From: Pseudomonas vlassakiae
Lineage (GTDB): Bacteria > Pseudomonadota > Gammaproteobacteria > Pseudomonadales > Pseudomonadaceae
Reading direction: 5' to 3'
Length of the DNA: 64,000 nt
Assembly: GCF_014269035.2 (NCBI RefSeq)
Contig: NZ_JABWRP020000021.1
Span: forward strand, 1 to 64,000
In this document: positions 35,521 to 45,114 of the stretch, piece after piece
Layout: the number at the start of each line of letters is the position of its first letter
How positions within the stretch are numbered: the first letter of the stretch is position 1
Made by a program: the position numbers and the translations under genes
The notes under the pieces: generated by a model
Told to the model about the DNA's origin: nothing
Seen by the model: the letters and a program-made list of their open reading frames with translations, nothing else
Database searches by the model: none

Positions 35521-37434
35521 ATGTCCGTACGACGCACACGCAAAGACGATGGTAGCCAATGGACCGTGGCCGACAGCCGCAGTGTTTATGGCATCCGCCA
35601 TTGGGGCGCTGGTTATTTCGCCATCAATGAAGCCGGGCGCGTCGAAGTGCGCCCCAACGGCCCCAGCAGCGCGCCGATCGACCTGTTCGAGCAGGTCGAC
35701 GAGCTGCGTCAGAGCGGGCTGTCGCTGCCGCTGCTGGTGCGCTTCCCCGACATCCTGCAGGACCGCGTGCGCCAGCTGACCGGTGCCTTCGATGCCAACA
35801 TCGCGCGCCTGGAATACCAGAGCCAGTACACCGCGCTGTACCCGATCAAGGTCAACCAGCAGGAAGCGGTGGTGGAAAACATCATCGCCACGCAGAACGT
35901 CTCGATCGGCCTTGAAGCCGGTTCCAAGCCTGAGCTGCTGGCGGTGCTGGCATTGGCGCCGAAAGGCGGCACTATCGTCTGCAACGGCTACAAGGACCGC
36001 GAATTCATCCGCCTGGCGCTGATGGGCCAGAAGCTCGGCCATAACGTGTTCATCGTCATCGAGAAAGAGTCGGAAGTGGCGCTGGTGATCGATGAGGCCG
36101 CCGATCTCAAGGTCAAGCCACAGGTAGGCCTGCGCGTGCGCCTGTCGTCGCTGGCGTCGAGCAAATGGGCCGACACCGGGGGCGAGAAATCCAAGTTCGG
36201 TTTGTCCGCCGCCCAGCTGATCTCGGTGGTGCAGCGCTTCCGCGATGCAGGCCTGGACCAGGGCATCCGCCTGCTGCACTTCCACATGGGTTCGCAGATC
36301 GCCAACCTGGCCGACTACCAGCACGGTTTCAAGGAAGCCATTCGCTACTACGGCGAGCTGCGTGCGCTGGGCCTGCCGGTCGACCACATCGACGTCGGCG
36401 GCGGCCTGGGCGTCGACTACGACGGTACCCACTCGCGTAACGCCAGCTCGATCAACTACGACATGGACGACTACGCCGGCGTGGTGGTGGGCATGCTCAA
36501 GGAGTTCTGCGACGCGCAGGGCCTGCCGCACCCGCACATCTTCTCCGAGAGCGGTCGCTCGCTGACCGCGCACCACGCGATGCTGGTGATCCAGGTGACC
36601 GACGTCGAGAAGCACAACGACGACGTGCCGACCATCGACAACAAGGAAGCCCTGCCAGAGACCGTGCAATGGCTGGTCGACCTGCTTGGCCCGACCGATA
36701 TCGAAATGGTCACCGAAACCTACTGGCGCGCCACCCACTACATGGGCGATGTGGCGGCGCAGTATGCCGACGGCAAGATCAGCCTGGCCGAGAAGGCCCT
36801 GGCCGAGCAGTGCTACTTTGCCGTGTGCCGCCGCCTGCACAACTCGCTGAAGGCCCGCCAGCGCTCGCACCGCCAGGTGCTGGACGAGCTCAACGACAAG
36901 CTGGCCGACAAGTACATCTGCAACTTCTCGGTGTTCCAGAGCCTGCCGGACACCTGGGCCATCGGCCAGGTACTGCCGATCATCCCGCTGCACCGCCTGG
37001 ACGAAGAGCCGATGCGTCGTGCGGTACTGCAGGACCTGACCTGCGACTCCGACGGCAAGATCAACCAGTACGTCGACGAGCAGAGCATCGAGACCAGCAT
37101 GCCGGTGCATGCAGTCAAGGAAGGCGAGGATTACTTGTTGGGTGTGTTCCTGGTCGGCGCCTACCAGGAAATCCTGGGCGACATGCATAACCTGTTCGGT
37201 GACACCGACTCGGTGAACATCTACCAGAACGCCGATGGCAGCGTGTACCACGCCGGTATCGAGACCCACGACACCATCGAAGACATGCTGCGCTACGTGC
37301 ACCTGTCACCGGAGGAGTTGATGACGCATTACCGCGACAAGGTGGCCAGCGCCAAGATCACTGCGCGTGAACGGACCCAGTTCCTCGATGCGCTGCGCCT
37401 GGGGCTGACGCGTTCTTCCTACCTCTCCTCGTGA
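35521..37434 (+). CDS. speA: Biosynthetic arginine decarboxylase
   Basis: PLP-dependent, fold-III decarboxylase making agmatine, a polyamine precursor. 637 residues, close to E. coli SpeA (658). The PLP lysine region is YPIKVNQQEAVV, the glycine-rich phosphate-binding region is HIDVGGGLGVDYDG, and the C-terminal active-site cysteine region is TCDSDGKI. ATG 35521 follows a GGGGAC site. Single gene, not obviously part of an operon. Confidence 0.96.
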   Translation: MSVRRTRKDDGSQWTVADSRSVYGIRHWGAGYFAINEAGRVEVRPNGPSSAPIDLFEQVDELRQSGLSLPLLVRFPDILQDRVRQLTGAFDANIARLEYQSQYTALYPIKVNQQEAVVENIIATQNVSIGLEAGSKPELLAVLALAPKGGTIVCNGYKDREFIRLALMGQKLGHNVFIVIEKESEVALVIDEAADLKVKPQVGLRVRLSSLASSKWADTGGEKSKFGLSAAQLISVVQRFRDAGLDQGIRLLHFHMGSQIANLADYQHGFKEAIRYYGELRALGLPVDHIDVGGGLGVDYDGTHSRNASSINYDMDDYAGVVVGMLKEFCDAQGLPHPHIFSESGRSLTAHHAMLVIQVTDVEKHNDDVPTIDNKEALPETVQWLVDLLGPTDIEMVTETYWRATHYMGDVAAQYADGKISLAEKALAEQCYFAVCRRLHNSLKARQRSHRQVLDELNDKLADKYICNFSVFQSLPDTWAIGQVLPIIPLHRLDEEPMRRAVLQDLTCDSDGKINQYVDEQSIETSMPVHAVKEGEDYLLGVFLVGAYQEILGDMHNLFGDTDSVNIYQNADGSVYHAGIETHDTIEDMLRYVHLSPEELMTHYRDKVASAKITARERTQFLDALRLGLTRSSYLSS

Positions 37435-37473
37435 TCGCCGGGGCCGCTCCTGCAAAAGCTGTATGGCTTTTCT

Positions 37474-37516
37474 TGTGGGAGCGGCCTTGCGTCGCGAAAT
37501 GAGGGCGAAGCCCTCA
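37474..37516. repeat. Left REP flanking the RAYT gene
   Basis: 43 bases, TGTGGGAGCGGCCTTGCGTC continuing into the TGAGGGCGAAGCCCTCA hairpin. It is an inverted copy, with one mismatch, of 38067-38109. Confidence 0.85.
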
Positions 37517-37570
37517 CCGAATTCACACTCGGTAATGAACCTCTCAGAGGGCACAGCCGCACTGCGTCTA

Positions 37571-37593
37571 CCTTTGAACGCAATGTTCAAAGG
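37571..37593 (+). promoter_or_regulatory. Hairpin overlapping the RAYT ribosome binding site
   Basis: CCTTTGAAC (37571-37579) and GTTCAAAGG (37585-37593) form a perfect 9-bp stem over GCAAT. The 3' arm includes AGG of the AGGAG ribosome binding site (37591-37595), so the structure could restrict translation of the transposase. Confidence 0.6.
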
Positions 37594-37601
37594 AGAGCGA
37601 C

Positions 37602-38057
37602 ATGGAGAGTCCCAGCTCCAATCTATTGCGGCGAGGGTGCTGGTCCGAATCCGGACGTCTTTACCTCGTTACAACCAACACACGAAATCGCATCCCGCTG
37701 TTCTGTAATCTTCACTTTGCCAGAGCCGTTGTGCAGCAACTGCGCAAAAGTGATGAAGACAAGGCGTGCCGGTCTCTAGCCTGGGTGCTCATGCCGGATC
37801 ATTTGCATTGGTTGATCGAGTTGCATGACGTCGGGCTAAGTGACCTGATGTGCGCTTTCAAGTCGCGAAGCAGCTGTGCGCTCTACAGGGCCGGCGCGGA
37901 CCGGCGTCATATCTGGCAATCCAGTTTTCATGACCGGGCCTTACGTCGCGAAGAAGATGTTAAGGCTGTGGCCAGGTACATCATCGCCAATCCTATTCGC
38001 GCTGGATTGGTTGAACGTGCAGGCGATTACCCACATTGGGATTGTGTGTGGTTGTAA
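37602..38057 (+). CDS. REP-associated tyrosine transposase (RAYT), IS200/Y1 family
   Basis: 151 residues. The HUH metal site is in MPDHLHWLIEL (His67, His69) and the single catalytic tyrosine is in ARYIIANP (Tyr126), with the conserved WQSSFHDRALR segment between. It has the size and motifs of RAYTs, domesticated single-strand transposases thought to mobilise REP elements. It is bracketed by inverted REPs (37474-37516 and 38067-38109). ATG 37602 has an AGGAG site, partly inside a hairpin. The frame is intact, so it may be active. Confidence 0.93.
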   Translation: MESPSSNLLRRGCWSESGRLYLVTTNTRNRIPLFCNLHFARAVVQQLRKSDEDKACRSLAWVLMPDHLHWLIELHDVGLSDLMCAFKSRSSCALYRAGADRRHIWQSSFHDRALRREEDVKAVARYIIANPIRAGLVERAGDYPHWDCVWL

Positions 38058-38066
38058 GTCTGCAGG

Positions 38067-38109
38067 TGAGGGCTTCGCCCTCATTTCGCGACACAAGGCC
38101 GCTCCCACA
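38067..38109. repeat. Right REP flanking the RAYT gene
   Basis: TGAGGGCTTCGCCCTCA, then TTTCGCGACACAAGG and CCGCTCCCACA: the inverted partner of the left REP. A further REP fragment (GGGCCGCAAAGCGGCCC, about 38140-38157) follows before the MATE gene stop. Confidence 0.85.
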
Positions 38110-38162
38110 TTGATCGGCGTACGCCGGACCGTTCGGAAAGGGCCGCAAAGCGGCCCCCGGCA

Positions 38163-39500
38163 TTACTGAATCCAGCGCCCTCGTTCCTGCAGCCGCCACC
38201 CAACCCACCCCAACGTCACCGCCCGCAACGCCATGAACCCGAGAAAGGCCAGCCACAACCCGTGGTTGCCAAACCCGCTCATGACCACACCCAAGGGCAG
38301 CGCAATCAGCACCGACAGCACCATCGTGTTGCGCATCTCCCGTGCCCGGGTCGCGCCGATGAACAGCCCGTCGAGCAGGTAGCTCCATACCGCAATCAAC
38401 GGCAGCAGCGCCAGATACGGCAGGTACGGGTAAGCCGCCGCCCTCACGCTATCGATATTGGTCTGCAAGTCGATGAACAGATGCCCGCCCAGCAGGAACA
38501 CGCCGGCAAACCCCAGGCTGGTGAGCAACGACCACCCACAGGCCACCACCAGCGAGCGGCGTAAGGTATCCCGGTCCCGCGCACCAATGGCATGCCCGCA
38601 CAGCGCCTCTACGGCATGCGCCAGGCCATCGAGGGCGTAGGCGGTGAGCAGCAGCCCGTTGAGCAGCAGGGCGTTGGCCGCCACCGTGGCTTCACCCAGG
38701 CGTGCGCCCTGCACGGTGATCAGCAGGAACACCAACTGCAACGCCAGGCTGCGCAGGAAGATGTCGCGGTTCACCGCCAGCAATGGCCGCCACGCCTGCC
38801 AGCGCTTGAGCGCAGTCCAGGCGATCTGCCCGGGGTAGGCACGAAGGGCTGGGCGGGTCAGGGCCAGGCCGAGCAACGCAGCGCACCATTCGGCGACCAC
38901 CGAGGCCCGTGCCGAACCCAGCACGCCCCAGTTCAGGCCCAGCACGAACCACAGGTTGAGGGCGATGTTCAGCAGGTTGGTGGCCAGCAGTATCGCCAGT
39001 GGCGCGCGAGCGTTCTGTGTGCCCAGGAACCAGCCGACCAGCGCATAGCTGGCCAGCGCTGCCGGCAGGCCGAGCAACCGGGTATGGAAAAAGGCTTCGG
39101 TGGCTTGCTGCAACGCCTCGCTCGGTTGCATGGCGTGCAGGGCCAGCTGGCTGAAGGGCAGGGCAAGGAGGCCGATCAGTAGCGCGAAGGCCACGGCCAG
39201 CAGCAGCCCCTGCACCAGTACCTGACGCAGCGCCGTGCCATCGGCACGCCCGGCGGCCTGTGCAGCGAAGCCAGTGGAGCCCATGCGCAGGAAACCCATC
39301 AAGCCAACCATGAACGTGAACAGCGTGGCGCCCACCGCCACCGCTCCGAGCTGGTGGGCGTGGGGCAGGTGGCCGATCACGGTGCTGTCGACCAAGGCCA
39401 CCAGCGGTACCGAAATGTTGGAGAGGATCATCGGCGCGGCCAGCGCCCATACCCTGCGGTGGGTGGGGCGGTGCTGCCAGTCGGTGGTCAGTTGCGACAT
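38163..39500 (-). CDS. MATE-family efflux transporter (DinF-like)
   Basis: 445 residues with twelve predicted membrane helices in two halves; starts MSQLTTDWQHRPTHRRVWAL then PMILSNISVPLVALVDSTVIG, the MATE pattern, as in DinF/NorM proteins. MATE exporters move cationic drugs or metabolites out using Na+ or H+ gradients; the substrate here is unknown. I chose ATG 39500 because it fits the family start; the longer frame enters the divergent lipoprotein gene's region. Confidence 0.9.
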   Translation of the reverse strand: MSQLTTDWQHRPTHRRVWALAAPMILSNISVPLVALVDSTVIGHLPHAHQLGAVAVGATLFTFMVGLMGFLRMGSTGFAAQAAGRADGTALRQVLVQGLLLAVAFALLIGLLALPFSQLALHAMQPSEALQQATEAFFHTRLLGLPAALASYALVGWFLGTQNARAPLAILLATNLLNIALNLWFVLGLNWGVLGSARASVVAEWCAALLGLALTRPALRAYPGQIAWTALKRWQAWRPLLAVNRDIFLRSLALQLVFLLITVQGARLGEATVAANALLLNGLLLTAYALDGLAHAVEALCGHAIGARDRDTLRRSLVVACGWSLLTSLGFAGVFLLGGHLFIDLQTNIDSVRAAAYPYLPYLALLPLIAVWSYLLDGLFIGATRAREMRNTMVLSVLIALPLGVVMSGFGNHGLWLAFLGFMALRAVTLGWVGWRLQERGRWIQ

Positions 39501-39680
39501 TGCAATTCCTGAGGCTGTGGGGCTGTTTCGCGCCCCAGGGTTCGGCTGGCCACAGTGTACCGGTCGGGCAACCCATCTGCGCGAACACGGTCTCACTTGC
39601 CGCATCGACGAAACTCCCGGACGCGCCGTTGCGCTATAGTTGCTGCCCTTACGTACACGCTGCCAAAGAGTTACCACTCC

Positions 39681-42600
39681 ATGCTCAACAAAGGATTGTT
39701 GCTGGCCTGCGCGCTGGCCCTGCTCAGTGCCTGTGATTCCTCGACGCCGGACAAGCCCGCGTCCCCCGAAAAACCGGCCGCAAGCGCTGCGGTCGAGGCC
39801 CCCGCGGCCAAGCGAGAAGACCCTGCCGTCCTCGCCAAACGCTATGAGGGGCGCGAGCTCAGCGTGCTGGACGTCTCTGAAGTGCAACTCGATGGCGCCA
39901 GTACCCTGTCGATCAGCTTCTCGGCCCCGCTGGACGCCAAGCAGGACTTCGCCGCCAAGGTGCACCTGGTCGATACGGTCAAAGGCAAGGTCGATGGTGC
40001 CTGGGAACTCTCCGACAACCAGATGGAATTGCGCCTGCGCCACCTCGAGCCGCAGCGCAAGCTGGTGCTGACCGTCGACAAGGGCCTGCTGGCCGTCAAC
40101 GGCAACAAGCTCGACAGTGAGTCCGTGAGCCGCCTGGAAACCCGCGACATGCAAGCCACCGTCGGCTTCGCCAGCCGCGGTTCGTTGCTGCCCACGCGCC
40201 TGGCCGAAGGCCTGCCGGTGATCGCGCTGAACGTGCCGAAGGTCGATGTCGAGTTCTTCCGGGTCAAGCCAGAGATGCTCTCGACCTTCCTCGCCAACTG
40301 GGGCCGCAACAGCAGCCTGTACTACTACCAGTCCAAGGAAACCCTGGACATGGCCGAGCTGGTCTACAGCGGCCGCTTCGACCTGAACCCGGCGCGCAAC
40401 ACCCGCGAGACCGTGCTGCTGCCGATTGCAGGCATCAAGCCGCTGCAGGAGCCCGGTGTGTACCTGGCCGTGATGCGCGCCTCGGGTACCTATGACTATT
40501 CACAGCCGGCGACGCTGTTCACCCTCAGCGACATCGGCGTATCCGCCCACCGCTACCGTGACCGTCTGGATGTGTTCGCCCAGGCCCTGGAAGGCGGCAA
40601 GGCGCTCAAGGACGTCAACCTCGAACTGCATGACGACAAGGGCAAGCTGCTGGCCCAGGCCAAGACCGATGGCGCCGGCCATGCCCAACTGCCGATCACG
40701 GCCAAGGCCGATACGCTGATCGCTACCCAAGGCGTGCACACCACCCTGCTGCGGCTGAACACCGCGGCCCTGGACCTGGCCGAGTTCGACATCACCGGCC
40801 CCCAGGCCAACCCGCTGCAATTCTTCATTTTCGGCCCGCGCGATCTCTACCGCCCGGGTGAAACGGTGCTGCTCAACGGCCTGCTGCGCGACCAGGATGG
40901 CAAGCCGGTGAAGGCCCAGCCGGTCAGCGTCGAGGTGCGCCGCCCGGATGAGCAGGTCAGCCGCAAGTTCGTCTGGGAAGCTGACGCCAGTGGTCTGTAT
41001 CAATATCAGTTGCAGCTGGCCACGGAGGCGCCGACTGGCCGTTGGCAGCTGCTGCTCGACCTGGGGGGCGGTCGCAAGCAGGTTTATGAATTCCTGGTCG
41101 AAGACTTCCTCCCCGAGCGCCTGGCGCTTGAACTCAAGGGCAGCGATACGCCGTTATCGCCCGATGAGGATGCGCGTATCCAGGTCAATGGCCGCTACCT
41201 CTACGGTGCGCCCGCTGCCGGCAATCGCCTGAGTGGCCAAGCCTATGTGCGCCCGCTGCGCGAAGCGGTGCAGGCGCTGCCGGGCTACCAGTTCGGCTCC
41301 GTGACCGAAACCGAATTGGCCCAGGACCTGGAACTCGACGAAGTCACCCTCGACCAGGCCGGCAAGGCAGTGGTCGATATCGAGAGCCGTTGGAGCGAAG
41401 CACGCTCGCCGTTGCAACTGACCGTACAGGCCAGCCTGCAGGAATCCGGCGGCCGGCCGATCACCCGCCGCCTCGAACAGCCGATCTGGCCTGCCGAACG
41501 CTTGCCCGGCCTGCGCGGCCTGTTCGACGGCGAGGAAACCGACAGCGACGGGCCGGTCGAATTCGAAGTGCTCGTGGCCGACCGTAAAGGCAACAAGCTC
41601 GCCGCCAATGACCTGAAGGTGCGCCTGATCCGTGAGCGTCGCGATTACTACTGGAACTACTCGCAGAGCGATGGCTGGAGCTACGACTACAACGAGAAAT
41701 TCCTCACCCAGAGCGAGGAGACGGTCAGCGTCAAGGCCGGCTCCACTGCCAAACTGAGCTTCCAGGTGGAATGGGGCCCGTACCGGGTCGAGGTGGAAGA
41801 CCCTGAGACCGGGCTGGTTTCCAGCGAGCGCTTCTGGGCCGGATACCGCGCCCAGGACAACGCCGAAGGCGGCGCGGTGCGGCCAGACCAGGTGAAGCTG
41901 GCGCTGGACAAACCGGCCTACGCCGACGGTGCTACCGCCAAGGTCACCGTGACCCCACCTGCGGCCGGCAGCGGCTACCTGATGGTCGAATCCAGTGATG
42001 GCCCGCTTTGGTGGCAGGAAATCGACGTACCCGCCGAAGGCAAGACGTTCGATGTGCAACTGGACAAGCAGTGGGCGCGCCACGACCTGTACATCAGCGC
42101 GCTGGTGATCCGCCCGGGTGAACGCAAGGCCAATGCCACGCCCAAGCGCGCCGTCGGCGTGCTGCACCTGCCACTGGCGCGTGCCGAGCGCAAGCTGGCG
42201 GTCAGCCTGCAGGCGCCTGAGAAGATGCGGCCCAAACAGCCGCTGACGGTGAAGATCAAGGCCGCCAATGCCGACGGCAGCGTGCCGAAGCAGGTGCACG
42301 TGCTGCTGTCTGCCGTCGACGTGGGTATCCTCAACATCACCGATTTCAAGACCCCCGACCCGTTCGCCAGCCTGTTCGGTCGCAAGGCCTACGGTGCCGA
42401 CCAGCTGGACATCTACGGCCAGCTGATCGAGGCCGGCCAGGGCCGCTTGGCCAGCCTGGCCTTTGGCGGTGACGCGGCGATGGCCAAGGGTGGCAAGCGC
42501 CCCAATACCACGGTGACCATCGTTGCCCAGCAAAGCCTGCCGGTGACCCTGAACGACCAGGGCGAAGGCGAGGCGAGCGTCGATATTCCGGACTTCAATG

Positions 42601-44582
42601 GCGAGTTGCGGCTGATGGCCCAGGCCTGGACCGACGAGCACTTCGGCATGGCCGAAGGCAAGACGGTGGTGGCCGCGCCGCTGATCGCCGAGCTGTCGGC
42701 GCCGCGCTTCCTGGCGGGTGGTGACCGCACCAGCCTGGCGCTGGACTTGGCAAACCTGTCGGGGCGTGCCCAGCAGCTGAGTGTCGAGATCCTCGCCGAG
42801 GGCCAGCTGAGCCTGACGGCCAGCGCCCAGCAGACTGTCGCCCTGGCCGAAGGCCAGCGCAGCACGCTGCTTATCCCGGTGCAAGCCCAGGGTGGGCTGG
42901 GGCAGGGCAAGGTGCGGGTGCGGGTCAATGGCCTGCAACTGACAGGCGAACCGGCAAACACCTTCGAACGGGAATGGACGCTGGGCGTGCGCCCGGCCTA
43001 CCCGGCGCTGCTCAAGCATTACCGTGTGGCCCTCAAGGACCAGCCATGGACCCTTCCGGAAAGCGACCTGGCCGCCTTCGAGCCGGCCGGCCTGGAAGCC
43101 AGCCTGGCGCTGTCGAGCCGCCCGCCACTGAACCTCGCCGAACAGATCCGCGCCCTCGAAGCTTACCCTTACGGCTGCCTGGAGCAGACTACCAGCGGCC
43201 TCTACCCCTCACTGTACGCCGATGCGGCCAGCCTCAAGCGCCTGGGTATCAAGGGCGAGCCGGCCGAGGTGCGCAAGCGCAAGATCGAGATGGGCATCGA
43301 GCATCTGCTGGGCATGCAGCGCTACAACGGCAGCTTTGGCCTGTGGAGCTCGGACAGTGAAGAAGAGTACTGGCTGACCGCCTATGTCACCGACTTCCTG
43401 CTGCGAGCCCGCGACCAGGGCTACGGCGTGCCGGCCGAGGCCTTGAAGAAGGCCAACGAACGCCTGTTGCGCTACTTGCAGGAACGCAATCTGATCGAAG
43501 TCGACTACAGCGAAAATGCCGAGCACACCCGCTTTGCCGTACAAGCCTATGCTGCGCTGGTGCTGTCGCGCAGCCAGCAAGCACCGCTGGGTGCCCTGCG
43601 CAGCCTGTTCGAGCGCCGCGCCGATGCCCGCTCCGGCCTGCCGCTGGTGCAACTGGCGGTAGCGCTGGACGCCATGGGCGACAAGCCGCGTGCCGAGCAG
43701 GCGCTGCAGGCGGGCCTGGGCATCAGCCGCAGCAAGGGCTGGATGGCCGACTATGGCAGCAGCCTGCGCGACCAGGCGCTGATCCTGGCGCTGCTGCAGG
43801 AAAGCAAGCTGGCCAGCAACCAGGTCGACCAGCGCCTGTTCGCCCTGTCGGACGAGCTGGCGGCCAACCGTTGGCTGTCGACCCAGGAACGCAATGCCTT
43901 GTACCTGGCCGGCCGTGGGCTGCTGGGCAAGCCGGAAGCGCCGTGGAAGGCGCGCCTGGACAGTGCCGGTGAGGTGCGTGAGTTCAATAATGTCGAGGCG
44001 GGCATGAAGCTCGAGGGGCCGTTGCTGGCCTCGCCTCTGACTGTGCAGAACGAGGGCAGCGAAACGCTCTACCAGCAACTGACCCTGTCGGGCTATCCAC
44101 GCCAGGCGCCTGCTGCCGGTGGCAACGGCATGGAGATTCGCCGCGACTACCTGGGCATGAATGGCCAGCCGCTGGACCTGCATAACCTGCGCAGTGGCGA
44201 CCTGGTGCTGGTGCACCTGGCGCTCAAGACCAGCGATCGCGTGCCGGATGCCTTGGTGGTTGACCTGCTGCCTGCCGGCCTGGAACTGGAGAACCAGAAC
44301 CTGGCCCAGAGCGCTGCCAGCCTGGACAACGCCAGCAGCGCGGTGAAGCAGTGGCGCGAGTCGATGCAGAACGCCAGCGTGGTGCATCAGGAGTACCGTG
44401 ATGACCGCTACGTGGCGGCCCTCAAGCTCGACGGCTATGGCACCACGCACCTGTTGTACCTGGCGCGTGCGGTGACCCCGGGCACTTACCGGGTGCCGCC
44501 GCCACAAGTGGAGTCGATGTACCGGCCGAACCTGCAGGCCGTGGGGGATGGGCAAGGGGAGATGACTGTAAAAGCCCGCTAA
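39681..44582 (+). CDS. Alpha-2-macroglobulin family lipoprotein with thioester motif
   Basis: 1633 residues. Lipoprotein signal with lipobox LLSAC (MLNKGLLLACALALLSAC). MG-type beta domains follow, then the thioester region YPYGCLEQTTSG with Cys1166, an alpha-alpha thioester-containing domain (about 1150-1430) and a C-terminal receptor-binding-like domain. Bacterial A2Ms are periplasmic protease traps thought to protect the envelope; those with CLEQ often pair with pbpC, which lies just downstream here past a small divergent gene. I chose ATG 39681 as the only start giving a lipobox. Confidence 0.93.
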   Translation: MLNKGLLLACALALLSACDSSTPDKPASPEKPAASAAVEAPAAKREDPAVLAKRYEGRELSVLDVSEVQLDGASTLSISFSAPLDAKQDFAAKVHLVDTVKGKVDGAWELSDNQMELRLRHLEPQRKLVLTVDKGLLAVNGNKLDSESVSRLETRDMQATVGFASRGSLLPTRLAEGLPVIALNVPKVDVEFFRVKPEMLSTFLANWGRNSSLYYYQSKETLDMAELVYSGRFDLNPARNTRETVLLPIAGIKPLQEPGVYLAVMRASGTYDYSQPATLFTLSDIGVSAHRYRDRLDVFAQALEGGKALKDVNLELHDDKGKLLAQAKTDGAGHAQLPITAKADTLIATQGVHTTLLRLNTAALDLAEFDITGPQANPLQFFIFGPRDLYRPGETVLLNGLLRDQDGKPVKAQPVSVEVRRPDEQVSRKFVWEADASGLYQYQLQLATEAPTGRWQLLLDLGGGRKQVYEFLVEDFLPERLALELKGSDTPLSPDEDARIQVNGRYLYGAPAAGNRLSGQAYVRPLREAVQALPGYQFGSVTETELAQDLELDEVTLDQAGKAVVDIESRWSEARSPLQLTVQASLQESGGRPITRRLEQPIWPAERLPGLRGLFDGEETDSDGPVEFEVLVADRKGNKLAANDLKVRLIRERRDYYWNYSQSDGWSYDYNEKFLTQSEETVSVKAGSTAKLSFQVEWGPYRVEVEDPETGLVSSERFWAGYRAQDNAEGGAVRPDQVKLALDKPAYADGATAKVTVTPPAAGSGYLMVESSDGPLWWQEIDVPAEGKTFDVQLDKQWARHDLYISALVIRPGERKANATPKRAVGVLHLPLARAERKLAVSLQAPEKMRPKQPLTVKIKAANADGSVPKQVHVLLSAVDVGILNITDFKTPDPFASLFGRKAYGADQLDIYGQLIEAGQGRLASLAFGGDAAMAKGGKRPNTTVTIVAQQSLPVTLNDQGEGEASVDIPDFNGELRLMAQAWTDEHFGMAEGKTVVAAPLIAELSAPRFLAGGDRTSLALDLANLSGRAQQLSVEILAEGQLSLTASAQQTVALAEGQRSTLLIPVQAQGGLGQGKVRVRVNGLQLTGEPANTFEREWTLGVRPAYPALLKHYRVALKDQPWTLPESDLAAFEPAGLEASLALSSRPPLNLAEQIRALEAYPYGCLEQTTSGLYPSLYADAASLKRLGIKGEPAEVRKRKIEMGIEHLLGMQRYNGSFGLWSSDSEEEYWLTAYVTDFLLRARDQGYGVPAEALKKANERLLRYLQERNLIEVDYSENAEHTRFAVQAYAALVLSRSQQAPLGALRSLFERRADARSGLPLVQLAVALDAMGDKPRAEQALQAGLGISRSKGWMADYGSSLRDQALILALLQESKLASNQVDQRLFALSDELAANRWLSTQERNALYLAGRGLLGKPEAPWKARLDSAGEVREFNNVEAGMKLEGPLLASPLTVQNEGSETLYQQLTLSGYPRQAPAAGGNGMEIRRDYLGMNGQPLDLHNLRSGDLVLVHLALKTSDRVPDALVVDLLPAGLELENQNLAQSAASLDNASSAVKQWRESMQNASVVHQEYRDDRYVAALKLDGYGTTHLLYLARAVTPGTYRVPPPQVESMYRPNLQAVGDGQGEMTVKAR

Positions 44583-44603
44583 GCACCTGCCTTGCACGGA
44601 CTA

Positions 44604-44720
44604 TGTGGGAGCGGCCTTGTGTCGCGAAAGGGCCGCAAAGCGGCCCCGGCATTTCAAGCTACGGAGCTGAGATCCTGGGGCTGCTGCGCAGCCCTTTCGC
44701 GACACAAGGCCGCTCCCACA
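44604..44720. repeat. 117-bp REP doublet between the A2M gene and a small membrane protein gene
   Basis: Left unit TGTGGGAGCGGCCTTGTGTC with the GGGCCGCAAAGCGGCCC hairpin; right unit inverted, ending AAGGCCGCTCCCACA. It sits between convergent genes, where it can act as a bidirectional terminator or mRNA stabiliser. Spacer differs from the 29348 copy. Confidence 0.82.
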
Positions 44721-44743
44721 GGTCCGCGCCGGGCAGTTCAATG

Positions 44744-45037
44744 TCAATGAATCACCCAGCTCATCACCCACAGCCCCAGCATCAGCCAGATGATCCCGAG
44801 GATGATCGAAGCACGCATGAAGGCGCGGATCGCCGAGTACAGCAGCATCAGGCCGATGATCAGGGCGAGGATGCTGAGGAGCGAGGTGTCCATGCCCAAC
44901 GTGCGTGCCAGGCCATCGATGAAATTGCCCCCGGCGTTGGCCAGCAGGTTGAACAGGCCGCTCAAGGCGTCGACGATGAAGCGGATCAACGACCCCAGTG
45001 CCTGGCCAAGCCACTCGAAAAAACCTTCTACATGCAT
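44744..45037 (-). CDS. Small membrane protein, function unknown
   Basis: 97 residues. The N-terminal half is amphipathic (FEWLGQALGSLIRFIVDALS); the C-terminal half is strongly hydrophobic (about 53-94, two close segments with an RAFMRAS turn between them). I do not recognise a named family. Divergent from pbpC with a 77-base gap and convergent with the A2M gene. The intact frame, GC-rich codon use and conserved-looking membrane pattern support it as real. Confidence 0.7.
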   Translation of the reverse strand: MHVEGFFEWLGQALGSLIRFIVDALSGLFNLLANAGGNFIDGLARTLGMDTSLLSILALIIGLMLLYSAIRAFMRASIILGIIWLMLGLWVMSWVIH

Positions 45038-45114
45038 AGTTGCTTCCTGATGAACGAATCGGCACGTTTGCCGTTCCCAAGCCTTTGGCCACTACCTGGC
45101 CAGGTCGGTTCCCG

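Noticed and set aside
41154..43019. 621-residue minus-strand frame inside the alpha-2-macroglobulin gene
   Set aside because: Antisense shadow of the A2M reading frame; no start signal or domain.
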